Source: Phyllostachys edulis (taxonomy: Eukaryota; Streptophyta; Magnoliopsida; Poales; Poaceae). From it: a stretch of DNA of 64,000 bases. Positions 34,640 through 44,147 of this stretch are shown piece after piece (position 1 is the stretch's first letter; each line of letters opens with the position of its first letter). Under the pieces are notes generated by a model. That model was not told the DNA's origin and ran no database searches. It was given only the letters and a program-made list of their open reading frames with translations. Both the position numbers and the translations under genes were made by a program. The stretch covers positions 70,389,482-70,453,481 of the forward strand of contig CM070562.1 of the NCBI GenBank assembly GCA_036346405.1. The letters run 5' to 3'.

Positions 34640-35212
34640 CTGTAAAATAGTCAATATATCAATATATGAATATATGAGTTATGACTTACAAGTTAAGAAC
34701 ATATGAATATATGAGAGCAAAATCACAAAACGAAGCACGCTTGCTGAAAAGAGAGGATTTGATTGGCTATAGATGACATCACCCAGAACAACCTAATTGG
34801 CTTGTTTCTGAATACCAATCATGTAATCTGCACTCTACATACATGATGTAATATATAGACTACATTTTTAACTGACTACAGACTACATGACTAATCTACA
34901 GACATGATGTCTAATTGGCTTGTTTCTGAATACCAATCATGCAAAATCACAAAAATGAATCCCCTTTCTGGCTTGTTTCAACAGACATCAATTCATCAGC
35001 ATCAACAAACATGATGTAATCTACAGACTACATTTTTAACTATGAGTGGTATCAATTCATGAAGCATCAACAATCAACAGACATCACACATAAACGAAAG
35101 AACAAGCTTCTACTTCAAACATAAACAGAACCGTGCTAATTTGCATGACAATGTGCCAAACTGCCAATGTCTACCAATGTTTACTGGGAACAGAAAGGAA
35201 ACCATAACTCAC

Positions 35213-35380
35213 CGAGTCTGCCGGTTCGTCGATTTCAGGAGGCGGCTCAGGCTAGGAGTTGAGGAGGCATCCATCGGTCGCATGCTCGCCTACTAGTGCC
35301 GAGGCGGAGGCCCCAACGACCGTCGGCTTCTTCCCTTGCGCACGATACTCCGCGCTCCGTTGGCGATCCATGGGAGTCAT
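35213..35380 (-). pseudogene. hAT transposase, exon 1
   Basis: The ATG at 35380-35378 starts MTPMDRQRSAEYRAQGKK and the exon ends at 35213 with a GTGAGT donor, in phase 0. An in-frame TAG at 35254-35252 interrupts it. The acceptor TTTTACAG at about 34640-34647 opens exon 2 in the matching phase with an acidic run (SSSEDADWEDMVDDDQHG). Exon status is inferred from splice signals and phase, not from a transcript. Confidence 0.55.
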
Positions 35381-35539
35381 GTTGAGCTTGGAGGAGTGGG
35401 GGAGCACAGGCCGAGGAGGAGCACTGGGCGGCGACGTAGAGGCACAGAGGAAGCACGATGGGAGCGGCTTGGCGCGATGGACGGGGCAGCGACTCAGAGT
35501 CGGAGCCTTGGAGGACAGGGGGAGCACGGGGGGCGGGGT

Positions 35540-35960
35540 GGAGGTGTGGAGCACGGGGCCAGGGAGAGGGAGGATAGCGAGGGGAGTAGCCAAGTAGGGG
35601 ACCACGAGGGGAGCGATGTGGCGGATGGAGGGCGGCGGCGCGGAGGCACGGAGAAAGCACGAGGGGAGCAACACGGCGCGGCGCGGTGAATGGGGCGGCC
35701 ACTCGGAGTTGGAGGACAGGGGGAGCAGGGGGGTGTGGAGGCGTGGAGCACAGCACGGGGCCGGGGAGAGGGAGGACGACGAGGGGAGTAGCGGTGGCGC
35801 AGAGGGGGATCGAGTGAGAGGTCAGAGGATTGGGGATGGGGGGATGGAGGTGTGGAGCACAGCACGGGGCCAGGGAGAGGGAGGACGAGGGGTAGTAGCA
35901 GCGGCGCGGAGGGGGATCGAGCGAGAGGTCAGAGGATTGGGGATCGGGTGGGTTGGGTAA
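35540..35960. repeat. GC-rich tandem duplications in the hAT 5' region
   Basis: A unit of about 105 bp that includes GGAGCACAGCACGGGGCC, GGGAGAGGGAGGAC and GATCGAG...GAGAGGTCAGAGGATTGGGGAT occurs at about 35742-35840 and 35850-35950, with a partial copy near 35540-35590. It lies upstream of hAT exon 1, where the promoter and 5' UTR would be. The long open frames on both strands are composition artefacts. Confidence 0.6.
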
Positions 35961-36047
35961 CTAGCTAGGGCAACTGGCCAAGGGACAACCGAACAAGTGA
36001 AGAATCTAGACCCGCCATTATATGTTAATGGAGTATTTTGGTGATTA

Positions 36048-37420
36048 ATGATAAATCTATTTGTGAGATTAACACTCTTATTGATATACCTATTGTTTAG
36101 TCTCAGCTTAGATATAAAAAGAAAAATCCAAACAGGTATGCATTCATTTTGATAAATCTATTTGTGAGACTAACTCTTCTATTGCTATATCTCATGATTA
36201 GTCTCAATTGGATATAAAGGTAGAAATCAAAGAGGTATGCTTTCGACATCATACTTGTATATCTTGTTGCATTCCTCGGATCCAAAATATAGGATGAATT
36301 CCACCAATAGTCTAACTTGAATATGTGCATATGTTCTTATTACACATTTATGTATGCACACATTTAGGGGGAGTTCACTCTATGTTTTGTGGTTTCATTA
36401 GTATTGATCCATATTCCTTTGTCCACATACTTTAAGGATCTCTACTTTGAAATATATCCTTGAGTATATATAACTTGTGTAGTTAATATATTCATATGAG
36501 TATATGAGACCTATGTAGTTCATATATGCTCATATACCCTTTGAGTATATTCAACTTGTGTATTTTATATATACTCATACCAATCTATATTCAATAACTT
36601 GCAATTGAAGTGATTATCATCAATTACCAAAGAGGGAAAGATTGTGGTATCTTGTCCCACCATTATGAGTTAATGGTATGTCGTGGTAATTAATGATAAT
36701 CATATTGTGGAACTAACATTTTCTATGAGTTGGATTAGCAGGTTAGGTTCCATGATGATAAAGCCTTTGGATGACATCATGTGTTGATATTCATCAAGTC
36801 AAGGTTCAGGATAAGAAAATCATCATGTGTTGATGATGTTCAAGACAAGATCCCGAAGTGGAGAAGTTCATCGTGTGTTGATGAAGATCAAGTCGAAGAT
36901 CCCAAAGTAAAGGAAATCATCATGTGTTGATGATTATAAAGTCAAGAACCTGGATTCGAAGTAAAGATGTGCATCATCAAGCTTCAAGTGCTTGCGTAAG
37001 GCAAAGGTATGACCAGCTAGGGCTAAGGATTTGTTCCTAGTCTTTTACCGGTCTTGGTGTTTAGATTGAAGACCGGATTGCTAGTATAGGTTGCCGTACT
37101 ATTAAGAGGGGTCTTTGACTAGTAGCTTGAGTTAGTCATGTGTTGATAGCTCATTGTGTTTGCTCTAGCTCTCTCTAGCATGATGCTATTATTTATGAAT
37201 GTGTTTTGCAAATAGTTGAGGCTCATGCATAATCCTTGTAGCATGTGACTTTAGTTTGCGAATGTGCTTTGCAAATGGATTTAGTCCATGTACCTTATTC
37301 CTTGTGGCATTGATTCTAAAAGTCGGCAAATGTGCTTTGCAACTTGTTGAGAATCTTGCTTTCAACCTTGTGTGCATCTTGCATCAAATTGGCAAATGTG
37401 GTTTGCAAATTTGAGTTGGT
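36048..37420 (+). repeat. Stacked tandem repeats in the solo LTR
   Basis: Three different local arrays are present: two copies of a roughly 95-bp unit at about 36048-36240; about three copies of a roughly 65-bp unit with CATCATGTGTTGATGAT at about 36775-36950; and about three copies of an 80-100 bp unit with GCAAATGTGCTTTGCAA at about 37185-37420. Confidence 0.65.
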
Positions 37421-37449
37421 GCAAAGATCCTAACTATTTTCAGTCCTGA

Positions 37450-37815
37450 TTGCAGTGGGTGGTCTGACCGCCAATATCAACGGTCTGACCGGCGTGCTTT
37501 GAGCGGTCTGATCGGTCCCCTGTACCGCAAGCTTTTGTGCGGTCGTATCGCGCTTATTTTCGGTATGACCGTTGTGCGGTTGTTCCATTTTTCTCTTGGC
37601 GGTTTGTTTTTTTCAGAAGAGATGTTTTCTGGACTTAGCCGTATTTGTTGCTCCTTTGTGAAGCGGTCTAACCGTAGGCAAATAGGCGGTCTGATCGGTG
37701 AGCGGTCTGACCAGCCATTAGTTGGCGGTCAGACCAGTAGTTAGCTCAACGACTAGTTTTATAGCCGTTGGAGCTGGGGGCGGTCAGACCGGCCATTAGT
37801 TGACGGTCAGACCGA
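37450..37815 (+). repeat. GCGGTCTGACCGG word cluster
   Basis: About ten copies of GCGGTC(T/A)GACCGG-like words, each nearly palindromic, lie 60-400 bp upstream of the LTR TATA box. They could be promoter elements of the LTR; that is inference. Confidence 0.6.
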
Positions 37816-38793
37816 TTTCCTCCAGATTCTCTAGAATCTTTTCCCAACAGCTAGTTTTTGTGTGGGGGCTATAAATACCCACCTTGGCCGGCCTTAGGGA
37901 GGTTGCTGGTACCTTTAGACATTCCATTGAGCAAAGAGCAAGCCCTCTACACTCTTTTGTGCATGTGTTGCACTTAGTGAGCTTAGAGAGCAAACCCTAA
38001 GTGCATGTGTTGCCTTAGGTAGTGGATTGTGTATTCACTTGAGTTTAGACACTTGATTAGTTCAAGTGAGAGTTCTAGACTTGTTACTCTTAGTGTTTGC
38101 CGACACCTAAACGGCGTGGAGGCGTCGTTGGTCTGATGATCTTCTCAAAGAAGCTTGTGAGAAGGTCCGGCGGTTTGTGAGTGGTGTGGTACTCGCCATC
38201 TCCGGAGTGGAGGAAAGAGCAACCCTAGTGGAGCGAGGTGTTGGTTCGGTTTGGAACCGGTCCAAGTGGTTAGACTTACCTCGAAGGGTTTGGCTTAATT
38301 CGTGGAGCCGGTCCAATTGATATTGGGCTTACCTCAACATGGATTAGGGGAGACCGGCAAGTCTCCGATCACCACGGTGAAACATCGTTGTGTTATTGTG
38401 ATTTGATTGTTTGTGCTTTACATTGTGCAAATTACATTACTTGTATTTAAATTGCTTACTTGTATGTGTATGATTACTATTATTTATATAGTCTCATATT
38501 GTTGGTGCACTTAGTAAAGACTAGTTGATTTAGGCTTTAATTGTGCAAAACCGAATTGATTTACAATTCCGCATAAAACTCGATTTTAGCCATAGAAGTT
38601 TTTAAAACCATCTATTCACCCCCCTCTAGTCGGCCTCCTCAATCTTACAACAAGGCCCAAAGCAAAGGCCGCAAGAGCGCGCTGGACAGACCGGGCCTGG
38701 GGCCCACGAGCCAAACAAGCCACTGAGCAGCTCGTTCTTTTAAGCAAGCCAGTTATAGGGCTCGGCTCGAAAAAAAGCCGTGTTCCGGACTTA

Positions 38794-39345
38794 TTCCCCA
38801 TATCCCCTTAGTGCTGAGTGGCTGAAAAGATATTATTGTGCTAGAAATAGTTCCGAAGTGTGGAACCTAAAGTCCTAAACTTTGACGGCATGCCAGCTTT
38901 GACAACCAAGCCATGAGCATCAAACCCACCAACCACTAAGAAAAAGAGTATGCTTGTGACTATTTTCAGCCTTTCAGGGAGTATTGACTGACTCGGTCTA
39001 CAAAGCAACAGGACTGTCCTAAAAGAATCGTACTCAACTTTGTAGGTGTTAACAACCACTGACATGTAGGCCAAAACAGATTCACGGTTCACAACCTTCC
39101 TTGTTTCATTAGAATTATGTATGCTTTGCAAGTAATCTACGACCAAGCTGAGATCATACTGTCATCCATCATAAAACAGTGGAAACGATAAACAAGTCTA
39201 AACACAATCGTGACTTTAACAACCTTGCACGTCATCACAACAGAAGTGGAGAACATATGATCTGCTAGCATTCTAACATTACTACACGAACTGCTCCTGA
39301 GACAGTAGCAGCAAAGCTTTCAGCTTCAGTGGACAGAGAGCTTCT
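38794..39345. other. Spacer between hAT and RSS1
   Basis: It starts with the right hAT target duplication. It should contain the RSS1 3' UTR near its right end. The minus-strand open frame at 38841-39146 matches nothing I know and is probably not coding. Confidence 0.4.
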
Positions 39346-41750
39346 TCAATTCACTCCAAGGTCAAGGAACGGTGCCTCATCCCTCAGCTGAAACTCAACA
39401 GGCTTGTTCTCCAGAAATGGGTACTGGTCATGCTCAACTTCGGTCAAAGAATCTTCAGCCAGCTTTGCTCTATCACCTGCATGCAAATTACACACAATTA
39501 CATGCCAGAAAATGAAAAGGTTGTTGGAGGATTGGAAGTGCAGCGGATCACAATGTACAATACATATTTCTGAGAGAGAGAGAGAGAAGAGAGACCTGAG
39601 CTAGAGAGACGCCTGTTGAAATCTGGAAGAACCTCATGTTCCAGCTCCAGCTCTTTCATTTCTTCAAAAAACATTGCAACCTCCTGAATGATAAAGAAGC
39701 AGATGGAATTATATTCCGATGGAAAAAAAGGAAAAGAAAAGTGAGAAATGATATTGCATGGAGAATTACATCCATAGTATTCTGTTTGCTTTGGACTGTG
39801 AGTGAATGACATGGAGCGGTACATAAATGGAGATGTATGACAAGAACAAATCAGATGATTAATGCATGACACGAATTTAACAGTTACAGACCATTTTATA
39901 GATGTCATCAACTACAACATATACACAAATGTAGGTTTTCTCCCTCGGCTGTAAACTCTTGGACAAAACAGGGTTAAAACACAGATACCAACTGTAGCTA
40001 ATACAGTACTAGTGTGGAACCAAATGACAAATTCATTAAATCATCTATGATATATTTTGATGTTCTGTAAATGCTATTAGCTCTATATACAAATTAAAGA
40101 TACTACAATGGGACAAGGCAGCAATAGCTTGAAAAGCAATATAATGAATAAACGGTTTTCTTTTATACAACTAGCAAAAGGGAAGACCATTACTAATACT
40201 ACCATGTACCAACTGAGACTATTCTGCGTATAACAACATGCCTGTTAACCAATAGTATATTCATTTGTGGCGGAAGACATGGTACATTCCCTCAATGCAG
40301 GACAGGAGGTATTGAAAGGATTTTGTAATACATCAAGCTCTTCTAATTTACTCATCTACCAACTTTAGATAACAGAACCAGTGGAATACTAGAATGACTT
40401 ATCAGGTAAGTTTCTCTTACATGCTTCTGAGGTACTATAATGCATTAGAAAAAAGAGAAAAGAGAAGTAGACAGAAATGTTGTATACATGGAGCAAGACA
40501 CGTTTGGTCTTTTGAAGTATTCTGTTGCTCTAGAGCGTGAATGAATGGCAAAGAGCAGGACATAAATTGAACCATGTATAAACTGATAACATGAACATAC
40601 TAGATGACTAAGGAATAACATGAATTTAACTGTTATTGACCATTTTTGGCCCCATTTGGAACATGCGAATTCATAAATTTCATGTGGGAATTGCACTATT
40701 CCCTCTGAAATTCATCCAGGTCATCTGTGGTTGAACATTAATTCACATGGAAGACAGGGTTTACTGACTTTTCTCCCTCAGAGGTAAACAATTAAACAAA
40801 ACAGATGCCTAAAATATAGATATGCACATATGCCAACATTAGTTAATACCAGTGTCAATGTCTACTTCTGATGATCACTAAATATTATTGGGTGTAAACA
40901 CAAAATAAAGATACTACAATGGGACAAGGCGGCCGTAGCTTTGAAAGCGATATACATATTCACAGATAAGCAGTTCCTTCAGTATTAGTAGCAAAAGGGA
41001 ATATTCGAGTATCCTGAAACTGGTATATTATTCAGAGAACACCCTACAGTTCAGAATATGCTTCTTAACTTAACAAGCAAATGTTGCGGGGAAAGAACCC
41101 AATTAGGCATTATCAGAAGTAACATCTCTGTGGAAAAAAAGAGAGAGTAAGGCCTCATAAGTATATCTAGTTCAAATTATTACTTTTCAATAAAAGAACA
41201 AGCTTATTAATCAATCAAGCTAAATATTCTTCTGTGATAGAAGACATGATATAGTTCCATCATGCAAGTGGTATGAAAGCATCATCTAATACATCAAGCT
41301 CTTCTAATCGAATTCCATGCTTATAGGTACGTAGGACAAATGTTATTTAACACACTAAGTTGACACTGGAAAGCTAGGTGATAAAATGATTTTACCCAAT
41401 AACTTCAGCTTTCTAATCACCATATGTAATCTCTTATCAGTTGTCAGAGAGAGCTAAGCAACCAGATGGCAGGGGCATACTAAGATATGGACACTTTTCA
41501 TACTTAAGAATAACAAGTTCAGTTTGCCTGATTGTAAGTTTACATGGTTATAGAAACATACACATTGATACCTCAAAAAGTAAATATTCATGGATTGTCC
41601 AAATCCCTGAAGAAATATTTGAACCTTAAACCCGCAGAAACTATAGTGCTCTTGGGGGCTCATACCTTAGCTGGAAACACCACAGGAGCGAATACCACAT
41701 CTGACCAGCTATGCAAGGCTGACATTATTTTCTCCACTTTCTTCTTGACA

Positions 41751-41822
<72 letters not shown>

Positions 41823-42380
41823 GTAATTAGCCAGATGTACCTATTGAAAAGGTCCGCCTACAAATCGAAGTAGCAAATGAAGCAACTACAGAACACAAAT
41901 TCTTACGTTTGTCTTGCCTGTCCTTGTCCAACTTCTGAGCATCATTCCCTCTAAAATGGGTGCCCTCCACCCCATCCTTAGCCCATTCATGGCATTTTTT
42001 GGTCTCCTCATCAGCAAAGATTACAGTCTTCTTCACTGGGTTCTTGGTGGCTTCATGGTTGCGCAGAGCAGACCTCTCTTTCAGGGTGGGCCTCTCCTTC
42101 AAGGCGGTGCCTTTAGAAATGTTAGGCACTGGGGGCTTGCCGGCGTTGGACACATCCCGCAGGGCCTTCCGCTCTTGAAGCCCAGGCTTTGCTGATGGCT
42201 TCAGTGGCTTGGCCTTCAGCCCATCAGCCCTCTTGCCTGCACACAAGGACCAAACATGCCGGTCGTTTAATACAAGAAACTTCCTTATCGCGAATTAGTT
42301 TGAGCAAAAGCAGCCTCATCACCTCTATGGATCGGCAGGTTCTCATCAAGGAAAACAGCTGCTGGAGTTGGGAAAGCCAT
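39346..42380 (-). CDS. RSS1: RSS1/PATRONUS-like cell-cycle regulator (securin-type)
   Basis: Five coding exons: 42323-42380, 41907-42236, 41666-41751, 39596-39683 and 39346-39476. All introns are GT-AG and the phases join to a 230-residue open frame. The N-terminus MAFPTPAAVFLDENLPIHRG holds a DEN box (residues 12-14). RKALRDVSN (42-50) is a perfect destruction box RxxLxxxxN. A basic middle follows, with KKTVIFADEETKKCHEWAKD. The acidic C-terminus ends FLDLGVN. These are the marks of rice RSS1, a target of the anaphase-promoting complex that keeps meristem cells dividing under salt stress, and of Arabidopsis PATRONUS, which protects sister-chromatid cohesion. A 5' UTR intron (about 42418-42990) is likely. 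The protein should act in the nucleus of dividing cells. Exons were placed by eye. Confidence 0.9.
39720..41320. repeat. Diverged tandem duplication within RSS1 intron 3
   Basis: Segments at about 39735-40360 and 40455-41310 are colinear. Shared words include CTACAATGGGACAAGGC, CATCAAGCTCTTCTAAT and GAATTTAAC(A/T)GTTA. The second copy has an extra AT-rich piece near 40646-40730. The two copies fill most of the 2-kb intron. Confidence 0.7.
41753..41819. repeat. (TA)n(GA)n microsatellite at the RSS1 exon 3 acceptor
   Basis: About 17 TA pairs, then about 15 GA pairs. On the RSS1 strand this reads (TC)n(TA)n and ends in the acceptor TATAG directly before exon 3 at 41751, so it forms the pyrimidine-rich part and the acceptor context of a 155-bp intron. 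Confidence 0.92.
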
Positions 42381-42417
42381 GACAGAAAAGAAAGCTTTCT
42401 TCTTTTACCTTGAAATC

Positions 42418-43260
42418 CTGAAATGGAGCTGAAGTGTTCAACAAAAGGGGAAATAATCAGAAGACAGAAACAATAACAGTGGCTTCCCTAGGCTGTTGTG
42501 TTCTAGAACAAAAATATCAAGACACCCACATTGTTTTTCTGAAGGCAACCAAGTTCTCACTGGGATTCTACATAAACATCCCTTCCGCCAACAAATTTGC
42601 AACAGAAGTTTAGACAGACTTTGATTCACATCCCTAACAAACCGATAAGAAGATACACACGGATGCACCTAGAGTCCTATGGCTATGGGATCACATGACC
42701 CCACCCACTGAGATGCTACGCGCGCTGAACAAGGAGAAGAACCGAACAATTTGGATCGATGGATTGCGTTACTAACAGCAGACAAACCCGCAACCGGAGT
42801 ATCCCAATAACAGACGCATTTACACGAATTGAACGGAACATCGCAGAACTACTAGGGTTTGGACTTTGGATTTGGTTGCTCACAGCAAAGAAGAGAACAG
42901 AACAAACTAGAGCAAAGTGTTCCCGAGTGAAAAACTAGGGCAACGCGAAAAAAATCCAAGAAGCTAAGTGTTCTCTATATATAGGCTTACCGACCCAAGA
43001 AGCCTGAACTCCGGTCCAATAGCCGGGAGGGAGAGGAGAGCAGAGCTCGCGGATTTGGAAGCGAAACGAGAGGCTTTTCTCTTGGTTTCTTGGCTTGTCC
43101 GTGTTCTTGGCGGAGGAACGAATGAACGAACGAATGGGGAGAAATTTTCGCTTGCGTGAGGGAGGGGGGAAGAAGAGGAAGGCAAAGCAGGGAGCGGAGG
43201 GGAGCGCAACCGTCCGATTTTGGGGTCGACCAGCTGGGCGGGAACATGCCGTTGGGGAGG
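42418..43260 (-). promoter_or_regulatory. RSS1 5' UTR, 5' UTR intron and proximal promoter
   Basis: A donor at 42991/42990 (GGGTCG/GTAAGC) and an acceptor at about 42418 (CATTTCAG) suggest an intron in the 5' UTR. Upstream, GGCGGGAA (43237-43244) matches the E2F site in 7 of 8 positions. CCAACGG (minus strand, near 43251-43257) matches the core of the MSA element of G2/M genes. This fits a cell-cycle gene; binding is inference. Confidence 0.5.
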
Positions 43261-43444
43261 AGTTTTTGGAATGCCGTTCGTATTTGACAATATTTGAATT
43301 TGTATCCATATTCGTTTAGAAAATATAAAAACAAATACGGAAAGACCACGGTTCGATTCATTCCTATTCTATCCCACCCCTGTTAAGACTGGACAGAATC
43401 ATTTGGTACAGAAAAAGAGCAAAACAAAAAACACAAGCTGGGGT

Positions 43445-43546
43445 TGGGCCCAATATTACCAGTCGGAATTGTGGCCCAGATACAGTGGTCAGTAGCCCAA
43501 TATGACACACCAAAACCCTAATCACGAACCCTCTCGCTATATATAA
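43445..43546 (+). promoter_or_regulatory. Housekeeping-type promoter facing away from RSS1
   Basis: Three site II motifs (TGGGCC at 43445-43450, GGCCCA near 43473, AGCCCA near 43494), one telo-box (AAACCCTAA, 43513-43521) and a TATA box (CTATATATAAC, 43537-43547) lie in this order on the plus strand. Site II plus telo-box is typical of plant ribosomal-protein and other growth genes. The start site expected about 30 bp downstream coincides with the MULE insertion at 43577. The native downstream sequence would resume at 54398. Confidence 0.6.
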
Positions 43547-44147
43547 CTAGACTTGTTCGTCCAGTAGAAGCATCACGAATTTTTTTAAAATAATATTAAT
43601 TTAAAAGATAATTAAAAATAGTCGGTTTTTTTTATCCAATTGAACTAGCGACAAGACAATTTCATTAGTTCAATTGGCGATATGGTCCTCTCGCCAGTTC
43701 AATTGGTGACATGGATATTGTCGCCAATTGGAATGGCGACAGGGCCCTATATTTTTTTTTTTTAAATTTATGTTTAAAGAATTCAGCCTAAAGATTTAAT
43801 GTATTTCACGAATTTTTTTGGTAATACTTTGAAGTGTCCACATAGTTCGGAAACCAAAATTGGAGAAGATAACAAAATGTGAAGTAGAGAATGCGAGATT
43901 AGCGGCGCAATTTGGAACGTGAATTCAGCGGCGCAATAACACAAATAGTCCCCTTCGGAGCGAAATGAAAAAAAAAATTTGGGTTTAGAGTTGACATGTG
44001 CGTTGTTATCCTGATTGTATTGTTCGAGGAACCGATTCCTTCAGAAAAAGGTTACGTAATATTTAATAGTCGAAATATTTGGGAAACGTGATTTAAGTTT
44101 GAAAGACTTCATAATTTAATTGTGAAATACATGGCACGCTGGGTTTG

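Larger units (their letters stand above)
35998..38649 (+). repeat. Solo LTR (2.65 kb), probably copia-type
   Basis: It starts TGAAGAATCTAGACC and ends CTCAATCTTACA, with exact 5-bp duplications ACAAG at 35993-35997 and 38650-38654. It contains TATA-like CTATAAATACCC at about 37870 and near its end CACCCCCCTCTAGTCGG, a sequence common at the end of copia LTRs in grasses. The first 640 bp are a diverged direct repeat of the sequence starting near 36650. There is no coding domain. It sits in the 5' part of the hAT. Confidence 0.75.
10769..38793 (-). mobile_element. hAT DNA transposon, expanded to 28 kb by four nested insertions
   Basis: The element starts TAGGGCTGGAAACGAGC at 10769 and ends, read inward from 38793, TAAGTCCGGAACACGGC. 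These are imperfect inverted ends, and both are followed by GCTCG/CGAGC-rich subterminal repeats. It is flanked by the exact 8-bp duplication TTCCCCAT at 10761-10768 and 38794-38801, as expected for hAT. Four LTR elements with their own 5-bp duplications sit inside it (11207-18091, 19523-21070, 21785-34326, 35998-38649). Removing them leaves about 4.4 kb. That remainder holds minus-strand hAT transposase pieces, a 3' minisatellite and a GC-rich 5' region. Confidence 0.88.

Noticed and set aside
35247..35960. Long open frames on both strands in GC-rich DNA
   Set aside because: They cover tandem duplications in the hAT 5' region. Only the short N-terminal exon at 35213-35380 has support from splice phase.
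38841..39146. 101-codon minus-strand frame after RSS1
   Set aside because: No similarity that I recognise; it probably lies in or after the RSS1 3' UTR.
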